Below are positions 11,801-23,223 of a stretch of DNA of 64,000 nt, piece by piece (the first letter of the stretch is position 1; every line of letters begins with the position of its first letter). The notes below the pieces were generated by a model, which was not told the DNA's origin, searched no databases, and saw only the letters and a program-made list of their open reading frames with translations. A program made the translations under genes and the position numbers. Source of the stretch: Anastatus disparis (Eukaryota > Arthropoda > Insecta > Hymenoptera > Eupelmidae); NCBI GenBank assembly GCA_017163975.1, contig JAFFSR010000220.1, positions 16,262,001 through 16,326,000 of the forward strand, read 5' to 3'.

Positions 11801-12591
11801 ATTAGTCTTACTCAGGATCACTTTTTTTAAGTTAATCAACGTAAACTAAGCCACACTCGCTGTTTTCCGTCTTCATTCTCGACTTCGAGTCCCGTCGAGT
11901 GATTTTTGATAGAATAGCAACGTTGCCATTTTTCAAAAATTTATCTGTATCTTTTGCGATTCAACATTTTACAAGGGTTTCGTGAAATAGAACGTTTTAT
12001 ACGGTCCGTTGTCCCGTATAAAACGTCTGAATATCAGTGTCTAAGACATAGGAGATATGAGGTTTTGCCTTCATTGGTGAGATAGTGGGGTTTTGACTTA
12101 TTTAATGGCGTGTTCTTGTTTTACTTAATGAGATGGCGGGTTATTGCTACAAGCCGACGATTTAAAGATCTTTATATATAACCTAGAGACTTTTTGACTT
12201 CAATGATGATTCTTGATATATATGTTATCGTTTTATAAATCGTTAAAATATCAACAATGAACCGCAAATCTGTGAAATGGAAAAATATCTTTGTATCATT
12301 CGGCTTCATTGAAGCTTTATTTTTACAGAACTTTGATAGGTTTATAAGCATATGAAACATATGCTCCATATACAACTAAAGTTATAAATTTTAAAGAGAC
12401 CTAATTAATATTTTTAAAATTGGACTTATAAAAGATTAATGTAATATTAATAGTTTTTTAAGTTTAATAAAATTTTTTGTATGGAAAAAGTTATTCTTAT
12501 TAAATTTATCGCTTACATAACACGGTATTATATTGTTTATAAAATAATGAGTATACTACAAATAATGAACGTCAATATAAATTAAAAGATA

Positions 12592-12789
12592 GCACTTTAA
12601 ACTTGTTTTAATATTTTTGTCACTTCGAAAAACTATCGCTCGAAGATAAGAAAATAAATAAAAAAGAAAGTAGGGATAATTATGTTCACTTTTTTCATTA
12701 CAACAAGCAGCAAGTGGTGATCAAATACATTTCATTGAGGCCCACTATAGGATAAGATCCTTAATCATTTATAAATTTATAAGTCAACA
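12592..12789 (+). promoter_or_regulatory. Conserved proximal promoter block of peptide gene 2
   Basis: Aligns with 6551-6727 over its whole length, including a TATAGGATAAGA element and the TCAACAATG start context. The conservation shows that the duplication unit included promoter, both exons and 3' flank. Confidence 0.55.
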
Positions 12790-13603
12790 ATGTCAAAAAT
12801 ATTTTTAATTCTTTTGATTTTGGCCTTTTCAAGCCAATTTGTTTTCTCAGCTGACAGTAAAGAAAGTAGTAGCAAAGAAAGCAGTAGTCAAGAAAGTAAT
12901 AGTAAAGAAAGCGGTAGTCAAGAAAGTAAGTTTAATAAAATATTTTTATTTATTTTTCTGTTGTTTTAAATCGTAGTATTATGTTCACAGCGCATTCTTA
13001 GTATATTGCGACACAAACGTTTCAATTAATTATGATGTTTTTAATATTTATATTTACGTTATTTATTTATTGAATTCAAACATTTTACGTAATTTGAGCT
13101 TATTGCCTCACGGCAAATTAGAAAATAATATAAATAACATTCATGAACATTTAATTTTCTTAAATTAATCAAAATCCTTTAAATAACCGTGAAAAAAATT
13201 AAGTTAAAAAATTAATAAAGTTTGTAATCATTCAAAATTTATACAAAAATATTTATTTACTTCAACATGATAAAACAAATAAAATAAAATGCTAAATACT
13301 ATCTATTAAATGTTTTTTATAATTACAGGCACAGAAGTTGCCACGCAAAACAGTAATGGTAATGGCGGCGCTAGTAGTGGTGGTGGTAGTATTATTACGT
13401 TGCCATTTAGATTACCATTTGCAATAATAAGAAATGTTTTTGGATTCATTGGACCATTACTCTATGGAATTTTCTCAAATCTAGCAAGATTATTTCGTCT
13501 GATATTTGGGTCATTATTCATGGGTTTTTCAGCTGCTAGTGATAATATAGCAAATAATATTGCAGGAAGTGGAGGCGCTTCAGCTTCCAGCCAAAGCCGA
13601 TGA
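12790..13603 (+). CDS. Small secreted peptide, tandem copy 2
   Basis: Exon 1 (12790-12925) and exon 2 (13329-13603) join through GTAAGT and TTACAG in phase 1 to encode 136 residues. The signal peptide MSKIFLILLILAFSSQFVFS differs from copy 1 at only three positions. It is followed by a Ser/Lys/Glu repeat (SKESS-type units) that copy 1 lacks. Exon 2 then gives a Gly/Ser/Asn linker, SIITLPFRLP, a long hydrophobic stretch with Arg at intervals (NLARLFRLIFGSLFMGF), and a small-residue tail. Exon 2 is exactly 275 nt, as in copy 1. The family is not recognised. Tandem duplication, a strongly conserved signal peptide and promoter, and fast change in the linker suggest a secreted effector-type peptide; membrane activity is inference only. 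Confidence 0.75.
12856..12926 (+). repeat. 15-bp coding tandem repeat abutting the 5' splice site
   Basis: Nearly five units of the form AGTAAAGAAAGTAGT, each encoding S-(K/Q)-E-S-(S/N/G). The last unit becomes the splice donor (GAAA then GTAAGT). Copy 1 has a single equivalent unit at the same place. Confidence 0.75.
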
Positions 13604-14020
13604 TATCTTCTTTTTTTCTAATTTAATCAAAAACTATTGAAAATATCTTAAAAGAATTAAATGGAGTTATTGTAATAATAGTTAAATAATTTTACTGAAT
13701 GAGGTGTATTTAAGTTTATGTGTAAAATCTTGTAAACTGCAATTTATAAAAATAGTTATGATGAATATTCAAACAAACGTTTTATTTGTGAATTAAATCC
13801 TGTAATGGAAATACATTACTAATGAACAATATCTATTTTAAATATAAAATAAGAAGTTTAGTATGAAATTTTTCAAAGTCGAAACCCTGAGCATGAGTAT
13901 TTTTATTATCCTGGAGATCTTGAAAACTGTACCATCCACTTAACTGTGTAATCTGTCAAAATATATTCCAAGCGAATAAACCGATTAATTACCTTCAAGT
14001 AGTAGTTAGTAACCTCAATT

Positions 14021-14039
14021 TGACCTTGACCTTGACCTT
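14021..14039 (-). promoter_or_regulatory. Triple TCAAGGTCA-type nuclear-receptor half-site
   Basis: On the minus strand three overlapping copies of AAGGTCA spaced by 6 bp make two perfect TCAAGGTCA sites, the extended half-site bound by FTZ-F1/ERR-type monomeric nuclear receptors. It lies about 25 bp beyond the stop codon of the secreted-protein gene A. Function is not shown; it could be a short chance repeat. Confidence 0.3.
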
Positions 14040-14064
14040 TAAATATTATTCCTCAATTTTTTAT

Positions 14065-17000
14065 TTATTTGTTATAATTCATTAAGTTATATGAAATTCC
14101 TGCTGGCAATAACACAGTAGCTTTCCCTTTAGGTATTACATCATTAATATTCTTAAGATTTCGCACGTTTAGATGTTCACTCCTATATTCCATGGTTTTC
14201 AAAAGCAGACCACCTCCAGACAAGGGCATAGGAATTTTAGGTGCACTATCTCTGAGACTGATAAAAGGCATTGTATAATGTCCTGCCAGTGTCTCAAAAT
14301 TTGCGTGAAAAGTAATTGCTCTAAAAATATAATAAATTAAAATAATTAAATTTGCAAAAATTTGAGAACATCAAATCTGATATTTTTGTGTTAAAGTCAA
14401 TTTTAATTATTTTTTATGCTTATGCATTATGAAATCATAATGTTATAATCTAAATAGCCATAATACCTCTTGAGTGCCGGGAACAAACATTTTTGTATTT
14501 TTTTACAAGGGAAATTTGTTCTCCGCACTCAAGAACAAACAAAAAATACTAAAGCGTAGCTTACTTGGTAGCATCGTTCATTTCAAACCAAACTGACTTA
14601 TCAGCGTCGAGTTGACCAGTTTCAAAATTAGCCGGAGTCAATTGAATGGACAGATATAAAGTTTTATTTTCATTGTCTGTCATAAATTGGAATCCAGTAA
14701 CGACGTGATTTTTATAGAGTTCTATATTTTCTGCATCTATTGTGTCTACAATAATCTTATTACTTTGACTAGTGATCTTGAAATAATCAACGTTTTGTTC
14801 GAGGGTGAACTTTGATAATGCATTGGAAAAATTAATTGGTTTCCATTCAACTGTAGTAAGATCGACTTCTCCATTTTTTATCAATTGCCCTTGTTGAATT
14901 TGAAGATGAAATACATGATTTTGTTCAATGAATCGTAATCCTGTTACAATCCTATTAAGAAGAGACACAACATTTAATTTAAATTAAATTTACTGAAAGA
15001 TTATTATCGGTTGAATTTCTAGTTATTTTTTTTATTTCTCAGGGGTTGAAATTTATATTATTAAAAATTTATTATTAAAAATTTATATGAAAACCAGTAC
15101 TTTCTCTCGCTAAATTAGAAATTTATGAAATTGAACAGATTGTTGAATTTCTTTATAAAATATTAATATTTTATTAATAAAATATTATGTTTTTTTTATT
15201 AATATTAAATTATTTATTAATGAATAAATGAAAATTATTAGAAAAGTATTAAATTTAAGTAGAAACCAATAGGAATAAAGTATAATATAACTTGGGAAAA
15301 TTTAATTCCTCTTTCGAGAATTTGCTCCCTTTGTTTTGCTTGCTCGGGTCGCAAACTTCCCTTCGGAGAAATATGCGGCTTTACTCCCTCGTTGCATAAT
15401 GTGCTATTATAATATGATAATAATGATACAATTTATTAATAGCAAATAATCTTCTCACTTGTTATTTTTGACATCAGATTTAGCTGCGTGCAGACTAAAG
15501 TAACGGTTAACGTTATCTGATAGATCTTCACATTGGCATTCATAATAATCGCAATCTTTTTTGTAATTTGGCAAAATATTTTGAAGATCTCCCTTGCGAT
15601 CCTTGCATTTATGATCTCCTGATTTAATAATAATCTATAAATTTATATTGTACTATTATTTTTTTTTATACTTTAGATAGTATGAATTTTACGTTATGAT
15701 TTGTTGTTTATGACAATTACTATCTGAATTTAAAAAATATCTTCAATTCTTAAAGTGGTTAAATTTTATGTTGCTTGCGAAATTTATTTTTTCTATTAAA
15801 AAAAATTAATATACATTTTGTATTGCTTATATAAGAGTATTATTTATAATAAGAGTAAAAGGTTGAAGAGCTGAACCGCTTATAAGAGAAAAGTACCTCT
15901 TAGCATATTCTAACATGCTTACCTCTGAACAAATTTGCAGACTTTTGTGATTAATTAGACGACAATCTGTTAAATCACCATCACATTTACGTCTACTTTG
16001 AAATGCCGCGCAGTACAAAGACTCCCAACTATCATCCTTATAAATCAGATCTTTATCCAACGATTCTTTATTTCGGAATGAAGTATCTTCTACTTTGGTA
16101 TTATCCAGGATTCCAAATACGTGTGATTGAAAAACTCCAACTGTCGATAGATCTGCGAAATATATAAGTTGTTTACATACTTTTAAGGCATTAATACATA
16201 ACTTTTACTTTAAAAAATTACAAACGTTCTGGAAGTTCATGGCATTCGTTAAACAATCGAAAGTAATGAGTATCACTTTTCAAAATGTCCTTAATTGTAT
16301 TAGCAGATTCTGATATTCTAAACATGAATTCGTTTTCAGCTTCTTCAATTTGTAAATCGTGACCACGAAACACTTGGAAATAAAAATAAATTAATACACT
16401 TATTTAATTACAACTAACTTGCATTAAAAAAAGATATTTTAATTTATGAATCTTCACCTGATAGGTGTGGTTCTAAGTTTTGATAAAATGCATGTAATCT
16501 CCAAAAAAATAATTTCATTATTAAAATTCTAATTTCAGTAGGTATAAGAATATTATTATAGTACTGATATATAGTTTGATATAATGAAGATGTAATTCCT
16601 ATGTTCGAAGAACCATCAGAATAAGGATGATCGCAAATATGACGGTGAGCCTGAAAAATATCATTCACTTCGTTAACATTTTTCAGCGAAAATCTAAAGA
16701 ATATTTAGGTTTTTTCAACGTTATGTATAATTTTTATTTATAATATACTAATATTTAAGGTAATTCAACAATAAATTTAAATAATAATTAATAAATATAA
16801 CAAATTCTTTCTGACTTTCTATCAATACATTTAAATAACATTAAAAATTCATATTAATTAATTTTGAGAATATTTTCAGTGTCGATTATAATTATTTTTT
16901 GTTGTTAAATAAAAATGCGTACTCGTGACTTTTATTGTGAGGTAATCATATAATCTTTCAGAATTATATATGATTATTAAATATTTTTTTGCGTGTTTTA

Positions 17001-17714
17001 CATATCATTATATTTATTATGGTCCATTACTATTTTTTTTTTAATTATAATTTTTCCAAATAGAAAAAATAACATTTTTTTTTATAAAATCTTATCATTT
17101 TTAAAGAAATTTTTCATTTGATGTTAATTAAATACATATATCAAAGGAAATTGACAGTTCTGTGATGCGAAAATGATATTGGATAATAATTTAGTACGTA
17201 TAAGTTTACTAAATATATGTAAATTAAATTATTGAATTGCACTTACCACTGCGAAGATCCACATATCAACATATACACTGGTTTTATCATCATCCAAATC
17301 ATTCAACTCCTTTAACTTGTCTACAAGGTAAAGTTGATGTTCTAAATCATCATTTCTGGCAATGTGAGCTTTCCGATCTAAGTAAAGCCAATTGCGAAAA
17401 TCATCAAACTTCTCTAATACATAATTAAAATTCATTTCTGTAGAATGAAGAATATTATAAAAATCATATTTTGCATAATCTAATTTTGGTAGATATTGGT
17501 CTAAATTTTTGAAAATTCTGTTAAGTTGTTCTATTTGTTCCTTCTTTGATATCTTCGGTCTTTCATGTAATCGTTCAAAAACATTTGTAAGATTATTTAC
17601 AGTGTTATAAACTATTTCTAAGCTCTCTATAGCACCATTATCCAATTCGAGTGCAAGTGTTTGACCAAATATAATTGATAATAATGATAATAGAATATAA
17701 TAAAACATTTTCAA
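14065..17714 (-). CDS. Secreted DUF4803-like protein, copy A
   Basis: Seven exons on the minus strand: 17714-17247, 16650-16458, 16372-16226, 16152-15923, 15634-15459, 14951-14565, 14320-14065. Together they give 1857 nt, 618 residues, with every join in frame and matching the paralogue exon by exon. Residues 1-21 are a signal peptide (MKMFYYILLSLLSIIFGQTL). Next comes a helical, probably coiled-coil region (LTNVFERLHERPKISKKEQI). The central part has paired cysteines (CDGDLTDC, CDYYECQCEDL). The C-terminal half has two related beta-type repeats (VTGLRFI and VVTGFQFM) and a PLSGGG motif, features I associate with DUF4803 (PF16061) proteins of insects. The molecular role of that family is unknown. 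The intron-3 donor is the weak GTTTGT, kept in the paralogue; if unspliced it would stop at once (CGT TTG TAA). Confidence 0.75.
14464..14537. repeat. Intronic hairpin shared by both DUF4803-like paralogues (copy A)
   Basis: CTCTTGAGTGCCGGGAACAA at 14467 pairs with TTGTTCTCCGCACTCAAGA at 14517. The same intron of the paralogue has the corresponding hairpin at 28444-28520, so it predates the gene duplication. Confidence 0.6.
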
Positions 17715-18560
17715 CCTTTTTTTATTAGTTTAAAAAAAAATTGAATGGTTACGAAAATAAAAACACACAGAGAAATCGCTGAAAAAAAACGTAGTAATTA
17801 ATTTATTTGAAATTTCTTATATTAAATAAGATAAATAAACTATACAAAATTTTTCTGTAATGTTACGATGTTACAATAACAGTACTCTGATGGAACTTGG
17901 ACATATTTTATTTTTCATGATTGATATTTGTTGGGTTTTTAATATAAGAATAAATTATAATGATATAAGATGACTAGTTTTTATAATTTGAAATTTTATT
18001 CTTATCAATCATTTCGCATTTAATCTTAAAAACTAGAGAAAAAATTATTGGTTCAATAAAGACTTATTTTGTTCCTATTTCAAACTTGTAGTATGAAGAA
18101 AAGTTATTTGTTTCTCTAAGAAGGAGAGTTTCCACATTTGAGTCTCAAATGCTTTTCATACTTAAAGATTTTTTTTACAAAAATTATAAAAAGAGCCCTA
18201 CTAAATTAGTTTAAAACTATATCTTTTAAATTTGTAAGCTGCTTGAATTTTAAAAATTCGTATTGTTCTTGAATTTTTTATGTATGCTACATATTTTACA
18301 TGATTTTTACCAGAAGCAATAATAAAAAGTTTATTTATAAAACATAATTTGTTTAAAAGCTATAAATAAATAAAAATAAAGACGAAATGAAAATAGCAAA
18401 AATGAAATTTATTTTTCTCTACTTGATTACTGCGTATTTGCAATGTAATGTGATCTACTGTTACTTTGAATTAAATAAATAGATTCAGAGTGAAATTTAG
18501 TATTAATTTTCTATGCTCATTTTGAACTGAATTTCTGTGATATTGTTGTTTGAGCAGATA
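17715..18560 (-). promoter_or_regulatory. Upstream region of copy A, conserved in copy B
   Basis: Upstream of the copy A start codon the sequence aligns with 40400-41070 upstream of copy B (for example TTACGATGTTACAATAA and AGAATAA(A/G)(T/C)TATAATG). The duplication therefore carried the promoter. No individual element can be named with confidence. Confidence 0.4.
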
Positions 18561-18571
18561 CAGTTTTTTAA

Positions 18572-18684
18572 CAATAGTACATTACGATACAAGTGACCTA
18601 AGTGGTACTTTACTACACGGCTGGAGATAACGTAGTGCCGTGTAATAAAGTTCCACTAAGGTCATGAGTATCGTATACTATTTT
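18572..18684. mobile_element. AATAGTAT-tipped hairpin element 1
   Basis: CAATAGTACATTACGATACA at the left pairs with TATCGTATACTATTTTG at the right; the stem continues through AGTGACCTTAGTGG-type sequence and a loop containing GGCTGGAGATAACG. Three more hairpins in this window share only the tips (36131, 52668 and 56696). Confidence 0.6.
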
Positions 18685-21279
18685 GTAGCACGTGGAACAT
18701 AAATCCGCTGTATTAAATATGTACACTTAAAAATCAATAATAAAACCTATGCACTCCACGAATGATAATTCGAAAAATAAAAGCGAAAACTATAAAAACC
18801 AAATATTTGGCATTTCGTGAATAATAGATCGAAGAAGAAAAGAGAAAGCTATAAATAAACAAAAACTAAACACTCCATAAATGATGAATAAAAAAAAACT
18901 TTCCTAAAATTTTGATTAATAGTTTATTATATTATTATTTACATAAATTTCGCAAATTTCAGAGATTTCAGCGGTGCAATTTTTGAGATAATAAATATTA
19001 AAGTTGTAATATTTAAAATACAAACTCTGTAGCAGCACGGTTATAGCGTAACGTATTTACAAATATTTAAAAAATAACATGATAAATAATATTCTAAAAA
19101 ATTAAAATGTCATATTAAAAACATAACACATACTATATAGATTAAGATACTCAGCGGTATAAATTTTGAATAAGCCTTCCCTAAATTTCTCGCTATGCTC
19201 TGGCGACAACAATACTTTTAAGGGAATTGCCTATTCTGCTCACTAGTAGAGTAATATACTATTGTAAAAGATGTATATTTCTCTCATTATTAAGTACTTA
19301 CTTAAAATTTTGTATGAATATTTATATTGAATAAATAATATTAAAATTAAACTAGAAGTCACTAATATCGTCCTGATATTTCATATACTTTTTTCGATCT
19401 TACTTTAATAGAAATAATCTAAGTGAATTAAAAACTGATACTGAGATAAACGATGAGCCATGAGGCCTTTTTATACAATCCCAAATTGGAAAGATAGTTT
19501 AACGTCCGTGATAAAAATTGCTTTTCGACATCGATAACGAGTATACAGAGTATACATTGAAGGTCGAAAAAAAGACGCGTGGGTTGATCATTATAAAAAT
19601 AAAATTAATTACATGTTTATTAGTCTAATTAAATCATCTAGAAAGTAACGCATAATCAGTCGCGGCTATTTATCGCAGATACATAGTGTGACCCGCGTGG
19701 ATAGCTTCCTGATGGTGTAATTAATTTTCATAAATTTTTAATCGCCATTTTTGGTTGTCAACTTTCAAATGAACTAATATTTTTGGATCCAATAAAGCTC
19801 AAATCAAAAGATTTTTTTTTAAATTAATATTATTAATTCGGTCAATTGTGTAAAATAAGCATGTTCTTATTGATGATTCAGCAAAACAATGCTAGTTTCA
19901 TATATGATCTAGCTTGAATCTATCGATCGTTGGCATAAAAAATTCTGACTCATTTCATATTTTATGCAAGAAAAGATTTCACGCAATTTTAATGAAATCG
20001 GTGATCCAGAGGTCTGATACTATCCTAATTACTCTGAACCATTTTAGAATACGGCAACATTTTTTCGCAATTGCAATAAAATTAATCCAAACTTAGTAAT
20101 TTTAAGAATATATATGGCTTTATTCGAATTATTTGACTATATGCACACAAATGTTAAAAAATTGTTATAAAGAATAAAAAAAATTTTCTAGAAAAAACCT
20201 AAATTATTTTATTTATAATTTTCTATCATTTTGTTATTATATTGTCATAGTAAAATTTTTAAGTAAAATGACATCTGTATTCACGAATATTGACTATTTT
20301 TCCATTTTATTGCCAATTTTCGAAAAAAAAAATTAGCTTGAAGTGTATACTATGATACTATGAAGATTATTCAGTTAAATTTTTAAATAAATTCATTCAT
20401 TAGTTATTGAGAATTTTGGGTTCAAATATTATTTATTAAAATTTTTCAATTTTGTTTCAGAAAACCAAAATTTTCAAAAAATAATGCAGGCATTTAATAA
20501 AAAATTGAACTAAATAATCTTCATGGTACATACTACAAGCTAATTCATTTCTTTTCTGGAAATTTAGCAATATAGTGGCAAGACAGTCAATATTCATGAG
20601 TACAGGTGTAGTGTCCGTGTTACATCTCTTCAAGACAATATTTTTACTAAACGAATTTCCATATGCAAGAATTTGAGTCAATATATAACTTTAAGCAAAC
20701 CATTACAAATAAAACAATTGTTTTTATTATTTCGTGGATAATTTGATCATTGATTTGAAAACTATTCTTATTGATTGCGTTTTTACTATATATTTTTTTT
20801 TACTTTTATAAAGTACTATTAATTTTGAAAGTTGCATACTTTTAAAATATAAGGGAAGTACCATGAATCTTTAATCAATAATAAATCCACTTGCATCAAG
20901 TATGAAGTTTGAAGTAAAAACCTTGCGATTTCGATTTAAACATGCAATTAATTGCATCTAAGAAATTTAGTTTTCCGTCAAAATGATCACATCAAATCGG
21001 AATTGCCTCTTGCTTTTAGAAATTTTTTTTCGCAGTGTTCATTTTCTTTAGATCATGTTCTCAAACAAATAATTAAATATTAAGTTTATGAAAAAAATTA
21101 GTACAATATCTAGTTATATTGATCAAATTTGTTATTTAATTTTCATACTAAAATAAAATTAGTATAAAATAACCAAAACAAGTAAGTATTATTACAAAAA
21201 GTAAAGAAATATTTATTCTGTTATAATATATTTTATAAAAAAATTAAAGTTGAATAAATTTTATATAAATAAAGTTAAT
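18685..21279. other. Gene-free AT-rich interval with an old dispersed repeat
   Basis: No gene is supported. The part 19360-20700 is a diverged copy of 45725-46900: both contain AATATCGTCCTGATAT, a CTGAATCTATYGA-type block and GAAATCGGTGA followed by GAGGTC and GATACT. Short open frames at 19914 and 20457 have no family signal. Confidence 0.45.
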
Positions 21280-22035
21280 ATATGAGAAAAATTTGTTTGA
21301 TTTTTCTTTTTTTTTGTATTTTACGCAAACTACTCGATGACTTTGCTCAAAAATTATGCATAGAAATTTGCAACTGCCAAAAGAAAGAAAACTTTTAAAA
21401 ACCGATTTTCTTAGCGTAGTTTTAATTTTAGAGCATTTTGAAAATTTTGAAAATAGTAGATTTTCTTACAAGGAGATAAAATGAAACTTCCGCACGTACG
21501 TGTTATGTATAACACCGTCATAAACACGTACGTACGAGCGTTTCATTTAGTCTCCGTGTAAGAAATAATGCTTTTCTCTATCCCTAGGCGAAACCACGTA
21601 AATATAATTGTTATATAAATTAACAATTATATTTGCTTTTTTTGTTTTAGCGCGTGTATGTGTTGTTCTTTGCTGCCGCCCAGCATTTGTCACGCGAGTG
21701 ACAACGAGCGTGACGGGGCTGGCGGCGGCAGCAAAGAAAAACACATGCACAAGCCTAAATCACGAGATAAAAAAAGACACATGAAAAACACGCGCACAAG
21801 AATCCTCTTTTATGAACGAGAAAGAGAGATAGATAGATAGATAGATAGGTGTTTATTAATGTACAATATGTTGTACAATTTCACAATATAGTAAAAAATA
21901 TACAGTTTCAATATAAAACAGAAAAAAGTAAAAAATTTTAACAATTAGTAAAATAAAAATAGTATACGTTTAAAAATAGATTATATGAGAAAACACAATA
22001 ATTATAATAATAGCTAACAATATCAATATTAATAG

Positions 22036-22430
22036 TTATCGCAGTGGCAGCGGTCCATTCTCCAAGGAAAGGCAGTGTGAAAATGCCAATGATTTAAATG
22101 AGTAAAGCGATTGAGAGTTACGGATAGAAACGGGAAGCTCATTCCACAGAAACGATGATTTAACCAAGAAGGATCCGTTATAATATTCCGTAGAAGCAGG
22201 AGGAACAGTTAATGGTCTTACAGTACCCCTCGACGTTCTCACCGACTGGTTCCACATGTAACCAGAGTAGAGATATGAAGGTTTATTAGATGAGAACATT
22301 TTATATAGGAAAGTAGATGTAAAGTATTTCCTTCTAGCAGAGGTAGATAACAGCACAGTGCAGAACGCCAAGAACAGTCTTTTCATTTCAATATGAGCAC
22401 GAATGGAGTTGGCATTAAAGTGGCAGACCC
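22036..22430 (-). pseudogene. LINE ORF2 remnant: endonuclease N-terminus fused to RT C-terminus
   Basis: The frame reads CHFNANSIRAHIEMKR, the start of an APE-type endonuclease domain, and passes without a stop into LFLAFCTVLLSTSARRKYF and then FLYKMFSSNKPSYLY and FLWNELPVSIRNSQSLYSFK, the usual extreme C-terminus of Jockey-type ORF2 proteins. The catalytic endonuclease and reverse-transcriptase core is missing, so the product cannot be active. Confidence 0.7.
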
Positions 22431-22500
22431 GAAAACCGTCCTCACACCGTCACACATCAGCTTGTCGCTCCGTCGTCGGATGTCATCAGTGATATCCTTG

Positions 22501-23223
22501 CTAAAAAGCCTCAAGGTCGGCATCATTGGCAATGCGAATAGGCACGTCATCCCTCTTCTTTCTTGCATATATCATGCCACTCCTCACAAACGTAAGGAAG
22601 TTGTATTTTTTATCCTTGGCCTTAGCCAAGACCCGCAGCTTCAACTGATGCAAGGAAGCAGGCAAATACTCATTAATATTTATCACAGCAGATGTCAGGG
22701 ACTCAACAACCTTGATATCAGGAGACAGACAATCGCTTATCCTAGCAGAATGGAGTTTTCCAAATTTTATTTTAGCATCAATCACAGCACGAGCCAATGA
22801 GGTGCTCCTCATGGTAACAAGCAAAGGCACAGTAGATGGATGATCCTGCTTCCGCGCAGACTCCGACCCCGCATCAGTAGCAACACTCTGATCAGCGGTT
22901 ACAGCCATCGAAGTACGCTTAAGTGGTCGAACCGATGCAATGTCATCTTTAGAAAAGGAAGAATCAAGCATGGACAGCACAGCAAAGACAGCAGTTTTGA
23001 GATCCTTTACCTCATCCGGCACAAATCCACCAATAACCAAATCAGAAGATCTACGAAGACACAATTGCTGGGTCTTCAAAGCGTCACACTCACGCGATAA
23101 CGACTCATTACGTCTGTCCAACTCCTGAATTCTGGCAGTTAATGGCTCAACAGATGATAAGTTGGATTCAGCAGCACACAGATTATCAATTTTTGACCTC
23201 AAAAGAGAGAGAGAGAAACACAT
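22501..23223 (-). pseudogene. LINE ORF1-like protein
   Basis: 240 codons on the minus strand. Residues 10-50 form a coiled coil (IQELDRRNESLSRECDALK). The rest resembles the nucleic-acid-binding part of LINE ORF1 proteins (LVIGGFVPDEVKDLKTAVF, LRVLAKAKDKKYNFLTFVRSG). The reading frame is open from the coiled coil to a TAG at 22501; the true N-terminus appears lost in a GA-rich run near 23215. Confidence 0.6.

Larger units (their letters stand above)
9259..12591. other. Intergenic region between the two peptide genes
   Basis: The first 100 bp are the 3' flank of copy 1 and align with the 3' flank of copy 2 (both have AATGAGGT followed by TTGTATA/TTGTAAA). A minus-strand open stretch at about 9717-9815 reads RRWLRIRALVANRNLSPQK and looks like a gene fragment, but I cannot assign it. 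The rest holds a hairpin at 10378-10572, a tRNA-like SINE at 10757-10900, a small hairpin at 11110-11162 and the right arm of an inverted repeat at 11555-11800. Confidence 0.5.
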
